Source of the DNA: Plantago elongata
Taxonomy: Eukaryota > Streptophyta > Magnoliopsida > Lamiales > Plantaginaceae
Length of the DNA: 30,073 bases
Reading direction: 5' to 3'
Assembly (NCBI GenBank): GCA_036897095.1
Contig: JAYMSP010001640.1
Location: forward strand, 1-30,073
Within the stretch, counting starts at the first letter, position 1; each line of letters begins with the position of its first letter. The notes under the pieces were generated by a model that was not told the DNA's origin, made no database searches, and worked only from the letters and a program-made list of their open reading frames with translations. Made by a program: the position numbers and the translations under genes. This document shows positions 1 through 12,955 of this stretch, piece after piece.

Positions 1-2744
1 CCCTATTGCTTATAAAACCAATATATAGGACGTTGTCTTATCTCAACTACATGTTGAGTAATCAACTTTGCAATTTTATACCACAATTTACCAACTTCAA
101 GTTGGGAGATTATTTCAATCATCCACTACTCACAATATATGACAAGCTTCTTTTGAGAAAAAAATGCTCAATTTTTAAATTATTATCTCAATTGAATATT
201 TCTTGTGTCACTAGAAATTATAAATCACATATATACTTCTTTCAAATTCAGGTTGTGGAATATTTTACGTATTTAGTGACATTACTCTGATAACTCAATG
301 TCAAACGTCACATTTTATTGAGTAATACTTCACTCAATTTTAATAATCCATCTATGTCTTTGAATCTTTAGGAGATTACGAACTTTAGGTCGTAATAGTG
401 TTACCAAGAGAGTATGATCGAAAAAGTTATCTCACAATGTCTTGAACTTGTGGTATATACACAATAGCATATTTAATCCATTGTAGATGGATCTATCATG
501 GCCAATTATATGTCTGCAGGCATATATTTTAACAATCATCAATTGTTGTACCACTTCGGGTGGTTATACTATAAAATATAAGAACAAGGGATCTTTGATA
601 GTAATGTATACATCAACGAGAGCACCATACATCTTTTGAGCTTTGAGCTTTCATCAATGATGAAGAAGAAATAAATGACATTTGCTTTATTTTTACTTTA
701 TACTTGTCGCATATTCACATCAGGGAATATTATCAACCGTTTCAATACTATAAAGTATTGTAAAATACGAATGAATAATTTAATAAAATAATTAAAATTT
801 TCCTTCACCAATAACAAGACTATAATTTTGATTCTCATCCGAAAAATGATATGAAAAAACATATCTATGTTTGATCGCAGATTTTCGATTCCTCATAGAT
901 CAAGACAAAGGTGTCGTTAATACGCTGACAAAATTTGGGTACGATCCAATGACTAACGAATCTGGAGTCAATTTTACAAAAGGTTGCGCTGTGCAAAAAA
1001 TCTATGAGCGAAATTGACCTTTTCCCTTCTCAATTTATTCTCGGTCGTCCAATTTGATATGTATGTTGACATATATATTTTAACAAGGAACCATTAATTG
1101 TTAGCCACTTATGGTGGTTTTCAATTCTTGAAATTCTTTTGATCAAATATTCACGTGAATGATAATTTGATATTCACTTCTTTCTTCATAACCACAACCT
1201 TCAAAGTCTCGTATGTCATATTCACTTTAGGGAATATGGTAAATGGTATCGCAATTTGTTATCACTTGAAAAGTTCATAAAACAACGTATGAATATAATT
1301 CATCACTAATAAGAAAATTAAAGTGGTTAAATGATATTTTATGATGAAAAATAAAAGTTTAAAGAAGTAAATTATAAACGATATGAAGCTTATCTTACAA
1401 CAATATATACAATATACCCGCAGTATGAATTGATCTGTGGAGCCTCAGAATTGGCTGAGACTCACGTACATGCAATCATAGACAAAGAACTTTAGTGAAT
1501 TACATCATAAACCAACATATTAGAATAAGCCGAGAAATTATAGGGAGAAAGCAATTAGAAACTAATTGAAGTAGAAAGATTGCAACAATATTACTCCACC
1601 GTTTCCATAGAGAATCTTTATGAGAATTGGGATTAGGACAATGGTGATCACCCATGGCCATACTTCTTGTAGATTAAATTCAACTCACATGAATTAGCTT
1701 CTTACATTGAACATTCTGTAAAAAATTGATCTACATATCATAGGAATTTGAACTTGAAGTTAAAAGGGAAATTTTTAGAGTTTGGAGTATGTTGAGCACT
1801 ATCGTGCTGATAATGCTTTATAAAATATAGAATATAGAAGAATAATAAGAGAGGAGAAAGAATATTTCATTAATCTTCTCAACAAGTGATCCAAGTGTAT
1901 ACAAGAGACACTACTTATATTGGTCACTAGAAGGAGAGTTATTCCTACAATAAATCATACAATTAGTGTGGTGATCAATTGATCTTGTAATTTACAAGAG
2001 TTAAAAGGAATAAAATTGGTGAACTTTGACCCTAATGAATAAGGGATAGTAGTGGATTAGTGGGAGAGGTAATGTACATTCATTGTCATATTATTTCATA
2101 ACAATTCTAGTATATATTAATATTATAATAGATTATATAAAAAAGAACATTGTAATAGACTGAGTTGATGAAGGATGACTATGTAATAATTAATTTGAGA
2201 ATTATTTATGTAGATTTGATGTAATATATTTTTAATAGCACAATTATAATAATAATATTCTAAAAAAAAAGGATAAAAAGTTATTAAACAAATTTGTCAT
2301 CAATTAACTTCGAATCACCACCAATTTCAATCATTTTCTATACAGATAAATTAATCACTCATTTTATGAAATTAAACTCGTGATCATTACAGCACGAGAT
2401 GTTTCCGCTTGTGATTCGACGGTAAACGCTTTGAATTAATAACAAATATAGATCCAAGGATGAACAACTTTAATTTGTTCTTCAAGCTGGCTTTGTATGC
2501 ATAGACAAAAAGCTTCACTCTCGAGAGCTTAAGAGAATCTTACCTATCAGATTAGCATGTATTCTTGCATCAAACTAATTTGTCTTTTGGTCATTACTTA
2601 ATTTCGTACATACAAATCAAATACAGCTTAACACAAGTAGTTTAATCAAACCTTAACCAACATTTTCTTCACTGTCTTTTACGATGCAATGAAATTGAAT
2701 TGCTCTCATACAAATTGGAAGCTTGTTAACAGCATCAACTTCAA
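1..2744. repeat. Gene-free AT-rich spacer with decayed interspersed repeats
   Basis: No supportable gene is visible. The stretch holds a diverged direct repeat: 520-790 and 1070-1310 share an ordered set of blocks (a CATATAT..TTTTAACAA block, then ATTGTT..CCACTT..GGTGGTT, then TTCAC..AGGGAATAT further on), about 550 bp apart. A block near 1790-1900 (GAGCACTATCGTGCTGATAA followed by a purine-rich stretch) resembles text I associate with the edges of plant LTR retroelements, but this is recollection rather than proof. The 94-codon open frame at 6-290 has no recognisable domain and I treat it as chance. Confidence 0.4.
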
Positions 2745-2770
2745 TTGCACAATGCTCACCAATTAGGCCC

Positions 2771-2779
2771 TATATATAA
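2771..2779 (+). promoter_or_regulatory. TATA box of the dirigent gene
   Basis: TATATATAA lies 47 bp upstream of the chosen ATG (2826), leaving room for a short leader. It lies downstream of the first in-frame ATG at 2745, which argues that the 2745 ATG is not transcribed and that translation starts at 2826. Confidence 0.6.
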
Positions 2780-2825
2780 CAAGTGCAATGAACAATATTG
2801 TCACACACCTCTTTTTTGGAACCAC

Positions 2826-3374
2826 ATGGCTACAAAAACACAACTCTTAGCCCTTCTCTCCTTCTCCCTCCTCATCTCGGCCTCTTTCTCCCACCGGTCT
2901 CGACACCCATGTAAAGAACTCGTGTTCTATTTCCATGACATCCTCTTCTTAGGGTATAATTACAACAATGCCACTGCAGCGATAGTCGCTTCCCCTTCAT
3001 GGGGCAACAAGACCGCAATGGCCACACCAAACAATTTTGGGGACATGGTAGTGTTCGACGACCCCATTACCCTTGACAATAACTTGCACTCACCCTCAGT
3101 AGGGCGAGCCCAAGGCACTTATTTCTACACTCAAAAGAGTATCTACGGTGCATGGCTTGGATTCTCATTCTTGTTCAATTCAACGGAGTATGTGGGAACA
3201 CTAAATTTTGCGGGGATTGATCCACTAATGAACAAGACTAGAGACATTTCGGTCATTGGTGGTACGGGAGATTTCTTCATGACTAGGGGGATTGCAACTT
3301 TGATGACCGATGCATTCGAAGGGGATGTTTACTTCAGGCTTCGTGTTGACATTAAGTTGTATGAGTGTTGGTAA
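2826..3374 (+). CDS. Dirigent protein, DIR-a (pinoresinol-forming) type
   Basis: This single-exon gene encodes 182 aa, the usual dirigent length. Dirigent proteins act in the apoplast and steer coupling of coniferyl alcohol radicals to one pinoresinol enantiomer; they have no oxidase activity of their own. Residues 1-22 form a signal peptide (MATKTQLLALLSFSLLISAS then FS). The body follows the DIR-a pattern closely: FYFHDI (34-39), FDDPIT (77-82), GRAQGTYFY (93-101), FNSTEYVGTLN (117-127), TRDISVIGGTGDFF (138-151), ARG-like TRGIA (153-157) and the C-terminal KLYEC. Asp38, Asp132 and Arg139 sit where this family has catalytic residues. Cys29 and Cys181 probably form the family's disulfide. N-glycosylation sequons occur at N48, N61, N118 and N136. 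The start at 2826 is preferred over 2745 because only it gives a signal peptide at the N terminus and it lies below the TATA box. Which enantiomer it favours cannot be read. Confidence 0.93.
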   Translation: MATKTQLLALLSFSLLISASFSHRSRHPCKELVFYFHDILFLGYNYNNATAAIVASPSWGNKTAMATPNNFGDMVVFDDPITLDNNLHSPSVGRAQGTYFYTQKSIYGAWLGFSFLFNSTEYVGTLNFAGIDPLMNKTRDISVIGGTGDFFMTRGIATLMTDAFEGDVYFRLRVDIKLYECW

Positions 3375-4007
3375 ATAAAATACAATTTGGTGGGTTGATA
3401 CATGCTATGATGTCTTGAGACTCTTGGCTAAAGACACATTTAATTTGGTGTTGTATTCGAATTTATTCGGAATAATTTTGTATGATGTTTTCATGTAAGT
3501 TGCTGTTCTCCTTACTATTATATAGTAGTACCCGTTAGACTTTTTTTATATAACTACGTACCGACCATGTCAATTTTCATACAATAGAAAGGACACTATT
3601 TAATTTCCATATAGTAAAACAACTACCCTTGATATTAAAATACTCCTGTCAATTTTACTTGCGTGTATAAGTTGGTACGACTCTTACCCTATTCAGCCCC
3701 CATCAAGCTTCAAGTAACGCATGAGTGAATGGATGCATGGCTGAATTTGAAGTTGATTTACACTAGAAAATGTATTGATTTAGACAGTATAGTATTTATT
3801 ATTCTTACTGCTATGTTTGTCAGAGTGTGATTGTAATTTAGAAAGCATCAAATGACTATAACTTCTAAAGTGTGCACTCTTAAACACCATACTAATTAGT
3901 GGTTTTTATTGCAACTCCATTATAAAAAGTTATATTCTAACTACTTAACTTTATACCAAACATTCGAACGGAGTAAATCGATATTTATTTCTTAAAGAAT
4001 ACATGAA
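3375..4007. other. Spacer downstream of the dirigent gene
   Basis: AT-rich sequence with an AATAAA just after the stop codon (near 3375) and further polyadenylation-like T/A stretches up to about 3500, probably the dirigent 3' UTR. I see no gene or recognisable element in the rest. Confidence 0.4.
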
Positions 4008-4079
4008 GCGTTTGTAGTCTAACAGTTAGGATAATTGCTTTCCAACCAATAAACCTGAATTCGAATTCTGGTAGATGTA
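4008..4079 (+). pseudogene. tRNA-Gly(UCC) pseudogene
   Basis: A 72-nt stretch aligns without gaps to plant nuclear tRNA-Gly(UCC) as I remember it, at roughly 57 of 72 positions. The A-box region (TAGTCTAACAGTTAGG), the anticodon loop TTTCCAA with anticodon TCC and a B-box-like ATTCGAAT core remain. The acceptor stem can still pair but with about four G-U wobbles; the anticodon stem has a C-C mismatch and the T stem an A-C mismatch. About 13 of the 15 differences are C-to-T or G-to-A changes. I infer a nonfunctional copy aged by deamination of methylated cytosines. Confidence 0.72.
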
Positions 4080-4382
4080 ATTATTTTTATTTATAGATTT
4101 TGTGTACGATTTTCGTCCCCCCTAGCCACACCTGTGCTCCGAAGAAACATAAAGTACCCTTCAACACGTGAAAATTGCCAAAGGATGTGACAAGGATAGG
4201 CAAGTGAATTTGGTTGACATAGCATACCTTTACAACCAAAACAAAACTTTAGATAGAAATATCCTTGATATTATCTAAATTCCTAGTTATTTTTCTTTTT
4301 TCTTTTTCCTTTTAATCCATGCATTAAGAAAAGATAGACGATGGTGAAGCAGGCTGAACATGGACTCAACATATATTATTAA

Positions 4383-4509
4383 GGACGTGTTATTTTCAAC
4401 TGAGATTTACTAAACTGGATTGAACTGAACTGAACTAAAATAAAGTATAAATTATAACTAATCCGAACGGAACTGAACTGAAGTATTTTCAGTTGAAGAG
4501 AACAAAACC
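4383..4509. mobile_element. Tourist-like (PIF/Harbinger) MITE, 127 bp
   Basis: The left end GGACGTGTTATTTTCAACTG and the right end, read in reverse complement, GGTTTTGTTCTCTTCAACTG form imperfect terminal inverted repeats. The element is flanked by exact TAA on both sides (4380-4382 and 4510-4512), the typical target of PIF/Harbinger elements. The inside carries repeated GAACTGAACTGAACT-like motifs. It is too short to code for anything. Confidence 0.72.
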
Positions 4510-4512
4510 TAA

Positions 4513-4702
4513 TACTTATAAGAGTTCTAGAGATTGTAAGAATACATAAAAGTTCCACACAAATACACAAACATATACAATTATAATCTACGTGCCTTCT
4601 TTCAAAATCTTACGGGTCTAATTTCCGGATCCTATATCCGGTTTTGGTTAATTCGGGTATTTAGGGCATATAAATATCTAATTTTCAAATTTTATTTTAT
4701 CA

Positions 4703-4706
<4 letters not shown>
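4513..4706. other. Promoter-like spacer before the CT tract
   Basis: Contains a short palindrome (CCGGATCCTATATCCGG near 4626-4642) and a TATA-like CATATAAATA near 4668. Together with the pyrimidine tract just downstream this resembles a plant core promoter with a CT-rich leader, but no convincing protein follows. Confidence 0.3.

Positions 4707-4760
<54 letters not shown>
4707..4760 (+). repeat. (CT)27 microsatellite
   Basis: An uninterrupted run of 27 CT units. The pure tract suggests recent slippage activity and probable length polymorphism. CT tracts of this kind are common in plant 5' leaders. Confidence 0.97.
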
Positions 4761-4763
<3 letters not shown>

Positions 4764-5039
4764 GATATCAATGTTCTCTCCGGCGATATCTCCGCTATCC
4801 GGCAACTAATTTTAAATCCGACTGCATATTTGAGTAGTCCATGACCCGATCTACATTCCTATCGGTTTCGTTTTTTTTATTTGGTCAAGTTTTGAAAATG
4901 TTGGCCGGAATTCGAAGCTTTTTTGGTCATCTTCTCCGGCGAATCTCCAACTACTCAACACAGATGAGCCATTACCTTGCCCTTTCCTTGATTTTCAGGA
5001 TTCATCAGTTTTTTTTTTCGTTTTTCGTCTTGTTTTGGT

Positions 5040-5960
5040 GATTTTTAATAATTTTTCAACAATATATTTCGTTTGAAATTGTTGATATTTGAACTTTAAT
5101 GGCATATGTTTGGCCACTAATTGTTGATGTTTGTGTATTTTCTCAATTTTAAGTTAGTTTTGTCTGTACTTTTTATGCGTTTGTTGGTAGTTCAACTTTG
5201 TTAGATTTTTATGTAAATTTTGTATGTTTAATTGTAAATAGATGATGTTGTGGTTTCAAACTTTATTATTATATTTCATGTTGCATTGCTTTTAAATTGC
5301 CTATGTTTCTGCTTGATTTTGTGCATGTTTATGTGTAAATAGTTGATGTTTGGTTATAAACACATTATGTTTCACATTTTTTTATTACTAGTAATTATTT
5401 CTAGGTTTGCATATAATCATACTGAAATTGCTTAGGTTTAACGGTAAATTAGTTATGTTTTTATATTTCATATGTTGAGAGTTGAGATATTGTTGATTAG
5501 TTTTTTTTTCTTCGATGTAAATTGTATATATTTAGCTATTAATTACTGATTTTTTTGTGATTTCATTAATTTTTTGTATAAAATTGGATATATGTATGAA
5601 CAAACTATGTTTATACTGTAATCGTTGATGTTTAAGGGTAAATAGATGATGCTTTAATATAGGCTTTATGTTTCATCTTTTGAAATTCTTATTTGTTTAA
5701 GTTTTTATGTAAATTGTGTATGTCTTACTGTAAATTGTTGATGTTTGATTTCTTTAGAGATAATGTATTTTGTAAAATTGTTATGTTTTCAATGTTAATT
5801 GTACATGTTTTATACTGTAATTGTTGATATTGAATGTTAAATAGGTTATGTCTGTTGGTGTTTTTTATTTTTTGGTGTTTCGATTTCCTTACGACTAATT
5901 GCATCTGTTTATATTGCAATTGTTCATGTTATAAATTAAATTGTTGATGTTTGTTGTTAT
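5040..5960 (+). repeat. T/G-rich degenerate short-motif repeat
   Basis: The + strand is strongly T/G-rich and poor in C. Variants of a roughly 18-20-nt motif recur: TTGTTGATGTTTG near 5120, 5735 and 5940, AGTTGATGTTTGG near 5343, CGTTGATGTTT near 5622, and GTAAATAGATGATG near 5235 and 5638. Linkers such as ATGTAAATTGTGTATG lie between them. No reading frame is maintained. It could be an old minisatellite or the interior of a decayed transcribed element. Confidence 0.55.
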
Positions 5961-6639
5961 TTTTGTTGCATATACTAGGTTTTTGTAAAATGGTGGTTGG
6001 ATAAACAAACGATTGATGATAAAGATGGAGACGTGGATGGAGGAGTCAACAAATAATCAAGGATGATTTTTTTATTTGTAAAGATAATTGTTGTTTGGAT
6101 ATAGAGTATTTATAGGTATGACATTTATTGATTGATGAATTAAATTAATTTCTATATTTATTTATGAATATTGTATTTTTTTAATAAATAAATTGTGTTA
6201 ATTAGTTTTATGCTAAATATAGACAATTATATATCAAACATATACAATTTAATTCAAAATACCAATACAACTGGTTGGAATGTGAAATGAGTTGTGTTTT
6301 AAGGGGGAAAAGTGGGTCGACCCAGATCGACCGGGTCAACCCGTGAAAAATGGTATTGTATAATTTTATGTATAAATTGTATATATTTATTTATTATATA
6401 GGACTCTCAAAAACTCCTAATATATTGTGGACTCTCAGAGGACGGACTCTATTTTCATTTAAACATATCTAAATTTTAGAATACAATATTATTATTCATG
6501 ATCCATATACAACTTAAAATAACAAAGAAACATGCAAACAACATTATAGTAAAACCCTTATGACCCAGTACCATAAGTCATGATTGTGAAATATAAATGT
6601 GAATTTTAAATCATATTATCAAATTATAATACACAAAAT
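5961..6639. other. Spacer, no gene seen
   Basis: AT-rich sequence. The only salient feature is a GC-rich patch of repeated GGGTCGACC/GGGTCAACCC words at about 6312-6343. No element ends could be placed. Confidence 0.3.
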
Positions 6640-6721
6640 AAAATGCAGCTGAGTTAGTAATATTCTTTAACTCCAACTAATAAGTCGGGGTTCGAGTCAC
6701 TCTTTAATCGTTTAAAAAAAA
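6640..6721 (+). mobile_element. Short tRNA-derived SINE-like copy (+)
   Basis: From GCAGCTGAGTTAGTAA (A-box-like) through CTCCAACTAATAAGTCGGGG and GGTTCGAGTCAC (a good B box, near 6688-6699) to CTTTAATCGTTT and an A-run. The same order of blocks appears on the - strand at 6790-6889 and on the + strand at 27100-27194. The internal Pol III promoter boxes and A tail point to a tRNA-derived SINE or retroposed tRNA-like transcript. Target duplications here are unclear. Confidence 0.6.
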
Positions 6722-6789
6722 TATTATATCATAATATGTGAAAATTAAAATGATAGTGATTTAAGTCGACGTCTATATTGACATATAAT

Positions 6790-6889
6790 TTTTTTTCTTG
6801 AAACGGTTAAAGAGTAACTTAAATTTTCAATTTATTGATTGAAATTGAAACATCTTATTAATTGAGCTGCACCTCATTATTTTTAAACT
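6790..6889 (-). mobile_element. Short tRNA-derived SINE-like copy (-)
   Basis: On the reverse strand the sequence reads GTGCAGCTCAATTAATAAG, then a diverged middle, then TAAGTTACTCTTTAACCGTTTC and an A-run, matching the 6640-6721 copy. Flanks GACATATAAT (6780-6789) and GGCATACAAT (6890-6899) could be an aged target duplication. With the upstream copy it forms an inverted pair about 70 bp apart that could fold into a long hairpin, about 400 bp before the kinase start codon. Confidence 0.55.
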
Positions 6890-6899
6890 GGCATACAAT

Positions 6900-7285
6900 G
6901 AATTACGTGTCTGAGTCGATAATCATACCCAACTAAATCAGAAACATCAATTAGATTCAATTTTGTTCGTTTGAACATAATTGAATGAGCTTGAACTGAA
7001 TCGTTGATAAAAGTTAAATTCTTAAAATGATCGGAACTATCAATTACAGTCTGATCGACTGAAGTTTACGAACCAAGAACAGCAGTGAGTAGTAGTCCCC
7101 ACAGGTCATCTCCAGTTCTCCGCGACTCCACACGAGTAAAACACCACCACTTTGCAGTCACCCAAAATATCTCGACAGGGGCAATAAAGTAATTCCACCC
7201 AACTCATTTCGGACACATTAAAACATCATTTGACTAGACACAGGAAAAAAGAAAAAACTCTCACCAACCCAATCCACAACATTCA
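6900..7285 (+). promoter_or_regulatory. Upstream region and leader of the CDPK gene
   Basis: No clear TATA box was placed with confidence. The last 200 bp become richer in C and A (CACCACC-like words), as expected for a leader running into the Thr/Pro-rich start of the kinase. The start ATG at 7286 is set by the MGNC myristoylation signature. Confidence 0.35.
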
Positions 7286-10870
<3,585 letters not shown>

Positions 10871-11498
10871 ATCATGTACGTGATTGTGGCCACAGGAGCA
10901 TGCTTTGTCACATGTTCCTTTCCATTAATCTGTATAACCACATTGTGTGTTACTTCTTACGACATATTTAGCTGCCTCCTTAATGCATGCAGATTTTATT
11001 GTGCATAAAATGGATTTTACAAAATATCTTCTATCAGTTTCTTGTTAAGATTTTTTGGAGGAATGAGGCGATTTGATTTGTGAATTGATTTAGAGGGCAT
11101 TTTTTGTTTAAAGGCAGACCACAAGTGTATTAATTACATATTTTGTGACACTTATAACCTGCCATTAACAAAAGACCTCTTCTATATCAATCCCTATCTG
11201 TAGTTTCAAAGTTGCAAGCATAGATGCTGAAACCATGTGCTTGATTTTATGGGCTTTGAGTTAGTCTCTGATTTTGATGTAAATATACTTGGTACATTTT
11301 GGTGATCAGAGCTGTTTAATGGTAAATGTGTTTTGTTTGTGGCCCTTGCAAAATCCTGAGACTTCCATTTTTCAGCTTCTTTTGTTTCGTTGCATTTGCA
11401 AATACCCAATTTATTTTTGGTAAAATCCGGCAATTCTTGATAGGGAGGATATGCTATAATTATATTCTACGCACTGTATAAAAGTTTGAACTTTTAGA
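10871..11498 (+). other. CDPK 3' region and spacer
   Basis: The first 150-200 bp after the stop are probably the 3' UTR (ATTTTATTGTGCATAAAATGG near 10992-11012 supplies polyadenylation-like A/T motifs). I see no gene between it and the MULE edge. Confidence 0.4.
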
Positions 11499-11507
11499 TT
11501 GAATTTT
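11499..11507. repeat. Left 9-bp target-site duplication of the MULE
   Basis: TTGAATTTT directly precedes the GGGCG end. The matching copy TTAAATTCT is at 22941-22949 (7 of 9, both differences transitions). Nine bp is the typical Mutator target length. Confidence 0.65.
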
Positions 11508-12206
11508 GGGCGCGTCTAAGGTCCGATTACACTTATACGACTTAATGTCCGTCCATCTCAGTTGTAGTCATCCACAACCTTTAGATCGTTTATAAAAATA
11601 TTATCTTAACTTGTACTTAATCCTAACTGTTGATACGAATTATAATTTTTACAATGGCAATTTAAGTAAATATATTTATACAACAAGTATTGTAGTGCCA
11701 TGACATATTATAATTATAATTTTAAAATATATAATAATAATTCACCTTCTAATTAAACCAACATCAGTGTATTACTTTCAGGGGCGACTATTACATGTTA
11801 TTTTCCAATAGAGATTGGTGGCGATTTGCATATGGAATCGATTGATAAATTCGTCTTGTTCAACAAGTGTAATTGTAATGCTTTATTTCATGTTAATTAA
11901 TAATTAAAAAAAATTACATGTTATTTTCCAGTTATTAGCTACTGTTCTTCCCCAATTCACTATAAACCCTAATTCCTCTATTTTTATCCCAATTGAATTT
12001 CATCTTTGTAATTAACACATCAATTGATTCATTGGTGCCCTAATTTCGCCAAAAAGAGATCAAAATTCAGAGTTTATTGATTCAATTTGATTCCAGGCAT
12101 AACTTCATCCAATCAATTTGATTCAGAGCACGATTTCATTCAACTCCGAGCTCAACTCGTTCCCGGACTAGGTTAGTATTGGACGTTATTGGAAAATATT
12201 AGTGTT
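11508..12206 (+). repeat. Left terminal inverted repeat of the MULE
   Basis: About 700 bp, longer than its partner (about 390 bp). Part of the difference is a 106-bp retroinsert with a duplicated 17-bp target (11791-11930). The remaining match to the right end is patchy with many substitutions and indels, suggesting considerable age. The inner part probably contains the transposase promoter and leader. Confidence 0.72.
11808..11913 (+). mobile_element. 106-bp poly(A)-tailed retroinsert with perfect 17-bp target duplication
   Basis: TTACATGTTATTTTCCA occurs exactly at 11791-11807 and again at 11914-11930. The segment between ends in eight A residues directly before the second copy. This is the signature of target-primed reverse transcription. 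The insert (GAGATTGGTGGCGATTTG near its start and a TAATGCTTTATTTCATG 3'-UTR-like end) has no tRNA boxes that I can see, so it may be the 3' end of a retroposed mRNA or of a LINE/SINE. The perfect duplication implies it is younger than the MULE around it. Confidence 0.72.
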
Positions 12207-12955
12207 AGAATTGCTTTGTTGGTTTACTGTAGGAATTAGTAGAATTATTAGGTTTCTTGGCTTGCTGGCAATAGTTTACTTAATTTTGATGTGCAGTTTA
12301 CTGTACATGATGCTTCATTAAAGAATGATTATGAGTCACCACAATCTCCATTGAGCCGTCTACTGAATAATGAGTTGGGCGTTTTACAACTGTTGTCAAA
12401 TTGTCATCAACTCCTAAGAAAGAACGAAGAAGCACATGTTATTAGAGCAATAAGAGCAATAATGCTAGTTAACGTATTTGATTATCTCAGTTAGGACGAA
12501 TCACATCATAATCAAATAGAATGCTTCATGATTAAGGATCGAAGTGCAGTTTAAAAGGAATGATCATATAAGTTCAGGAAAAGAGTACATTCAAGTCAAG
12601 CTTATATTCTGCAGGCACTAATAAGAATATAAGATAATAAAGGAAATAAAAATAATGTTTCAAGTCCCTCTTTTATGAGCATCAGGTCCCTCCAGTTCAT
12701 ATATGTTGCAATGTTATTAAATTAAAGGTGGTTGTGTAGTGTTTAATAAATAAGAAGTGGTCAAAATATTGTACCTTCTCTTTTTGCTTGTAGATCAAAT
12801 CTATCTTCTTCATATACTCACCGGTCACTTTCTGCCAATAAAGAACATGAAAGCTAAGGAATGTAACATTCTGTGATATTACTATAATTTCATGTACTCA
12901 TCATGTCACTCGATATTTACAGTTATTTATTGCATCAAGTCTTTGAGATATAGAT

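Noticed and set aside
6..290. 94-codon frame at the left edge
   Set aside because: No recognisable motif, composition fits chance in AT-rich DNA.
2745..2825. Upstream in-frame ATG extending the dirigent protein by 27 residues
   Set aside because: It lies above the TATA box and would bury the signal peptide; the ATG at 2826 gives a normal-length secreted protein.
4008..4079. Functional tRNA-Gly gene
   Set aside because: Mismatches in the anticodon and T stems and many wobble pairs in the acceptor stem favour a pseudogene.
4841..5041. 66-codon frame after the CT tract
   Set aside because: Hydrophobic, Phe/Ser-rich product typical of T-rich DNA, no domain and no conserved pattern.
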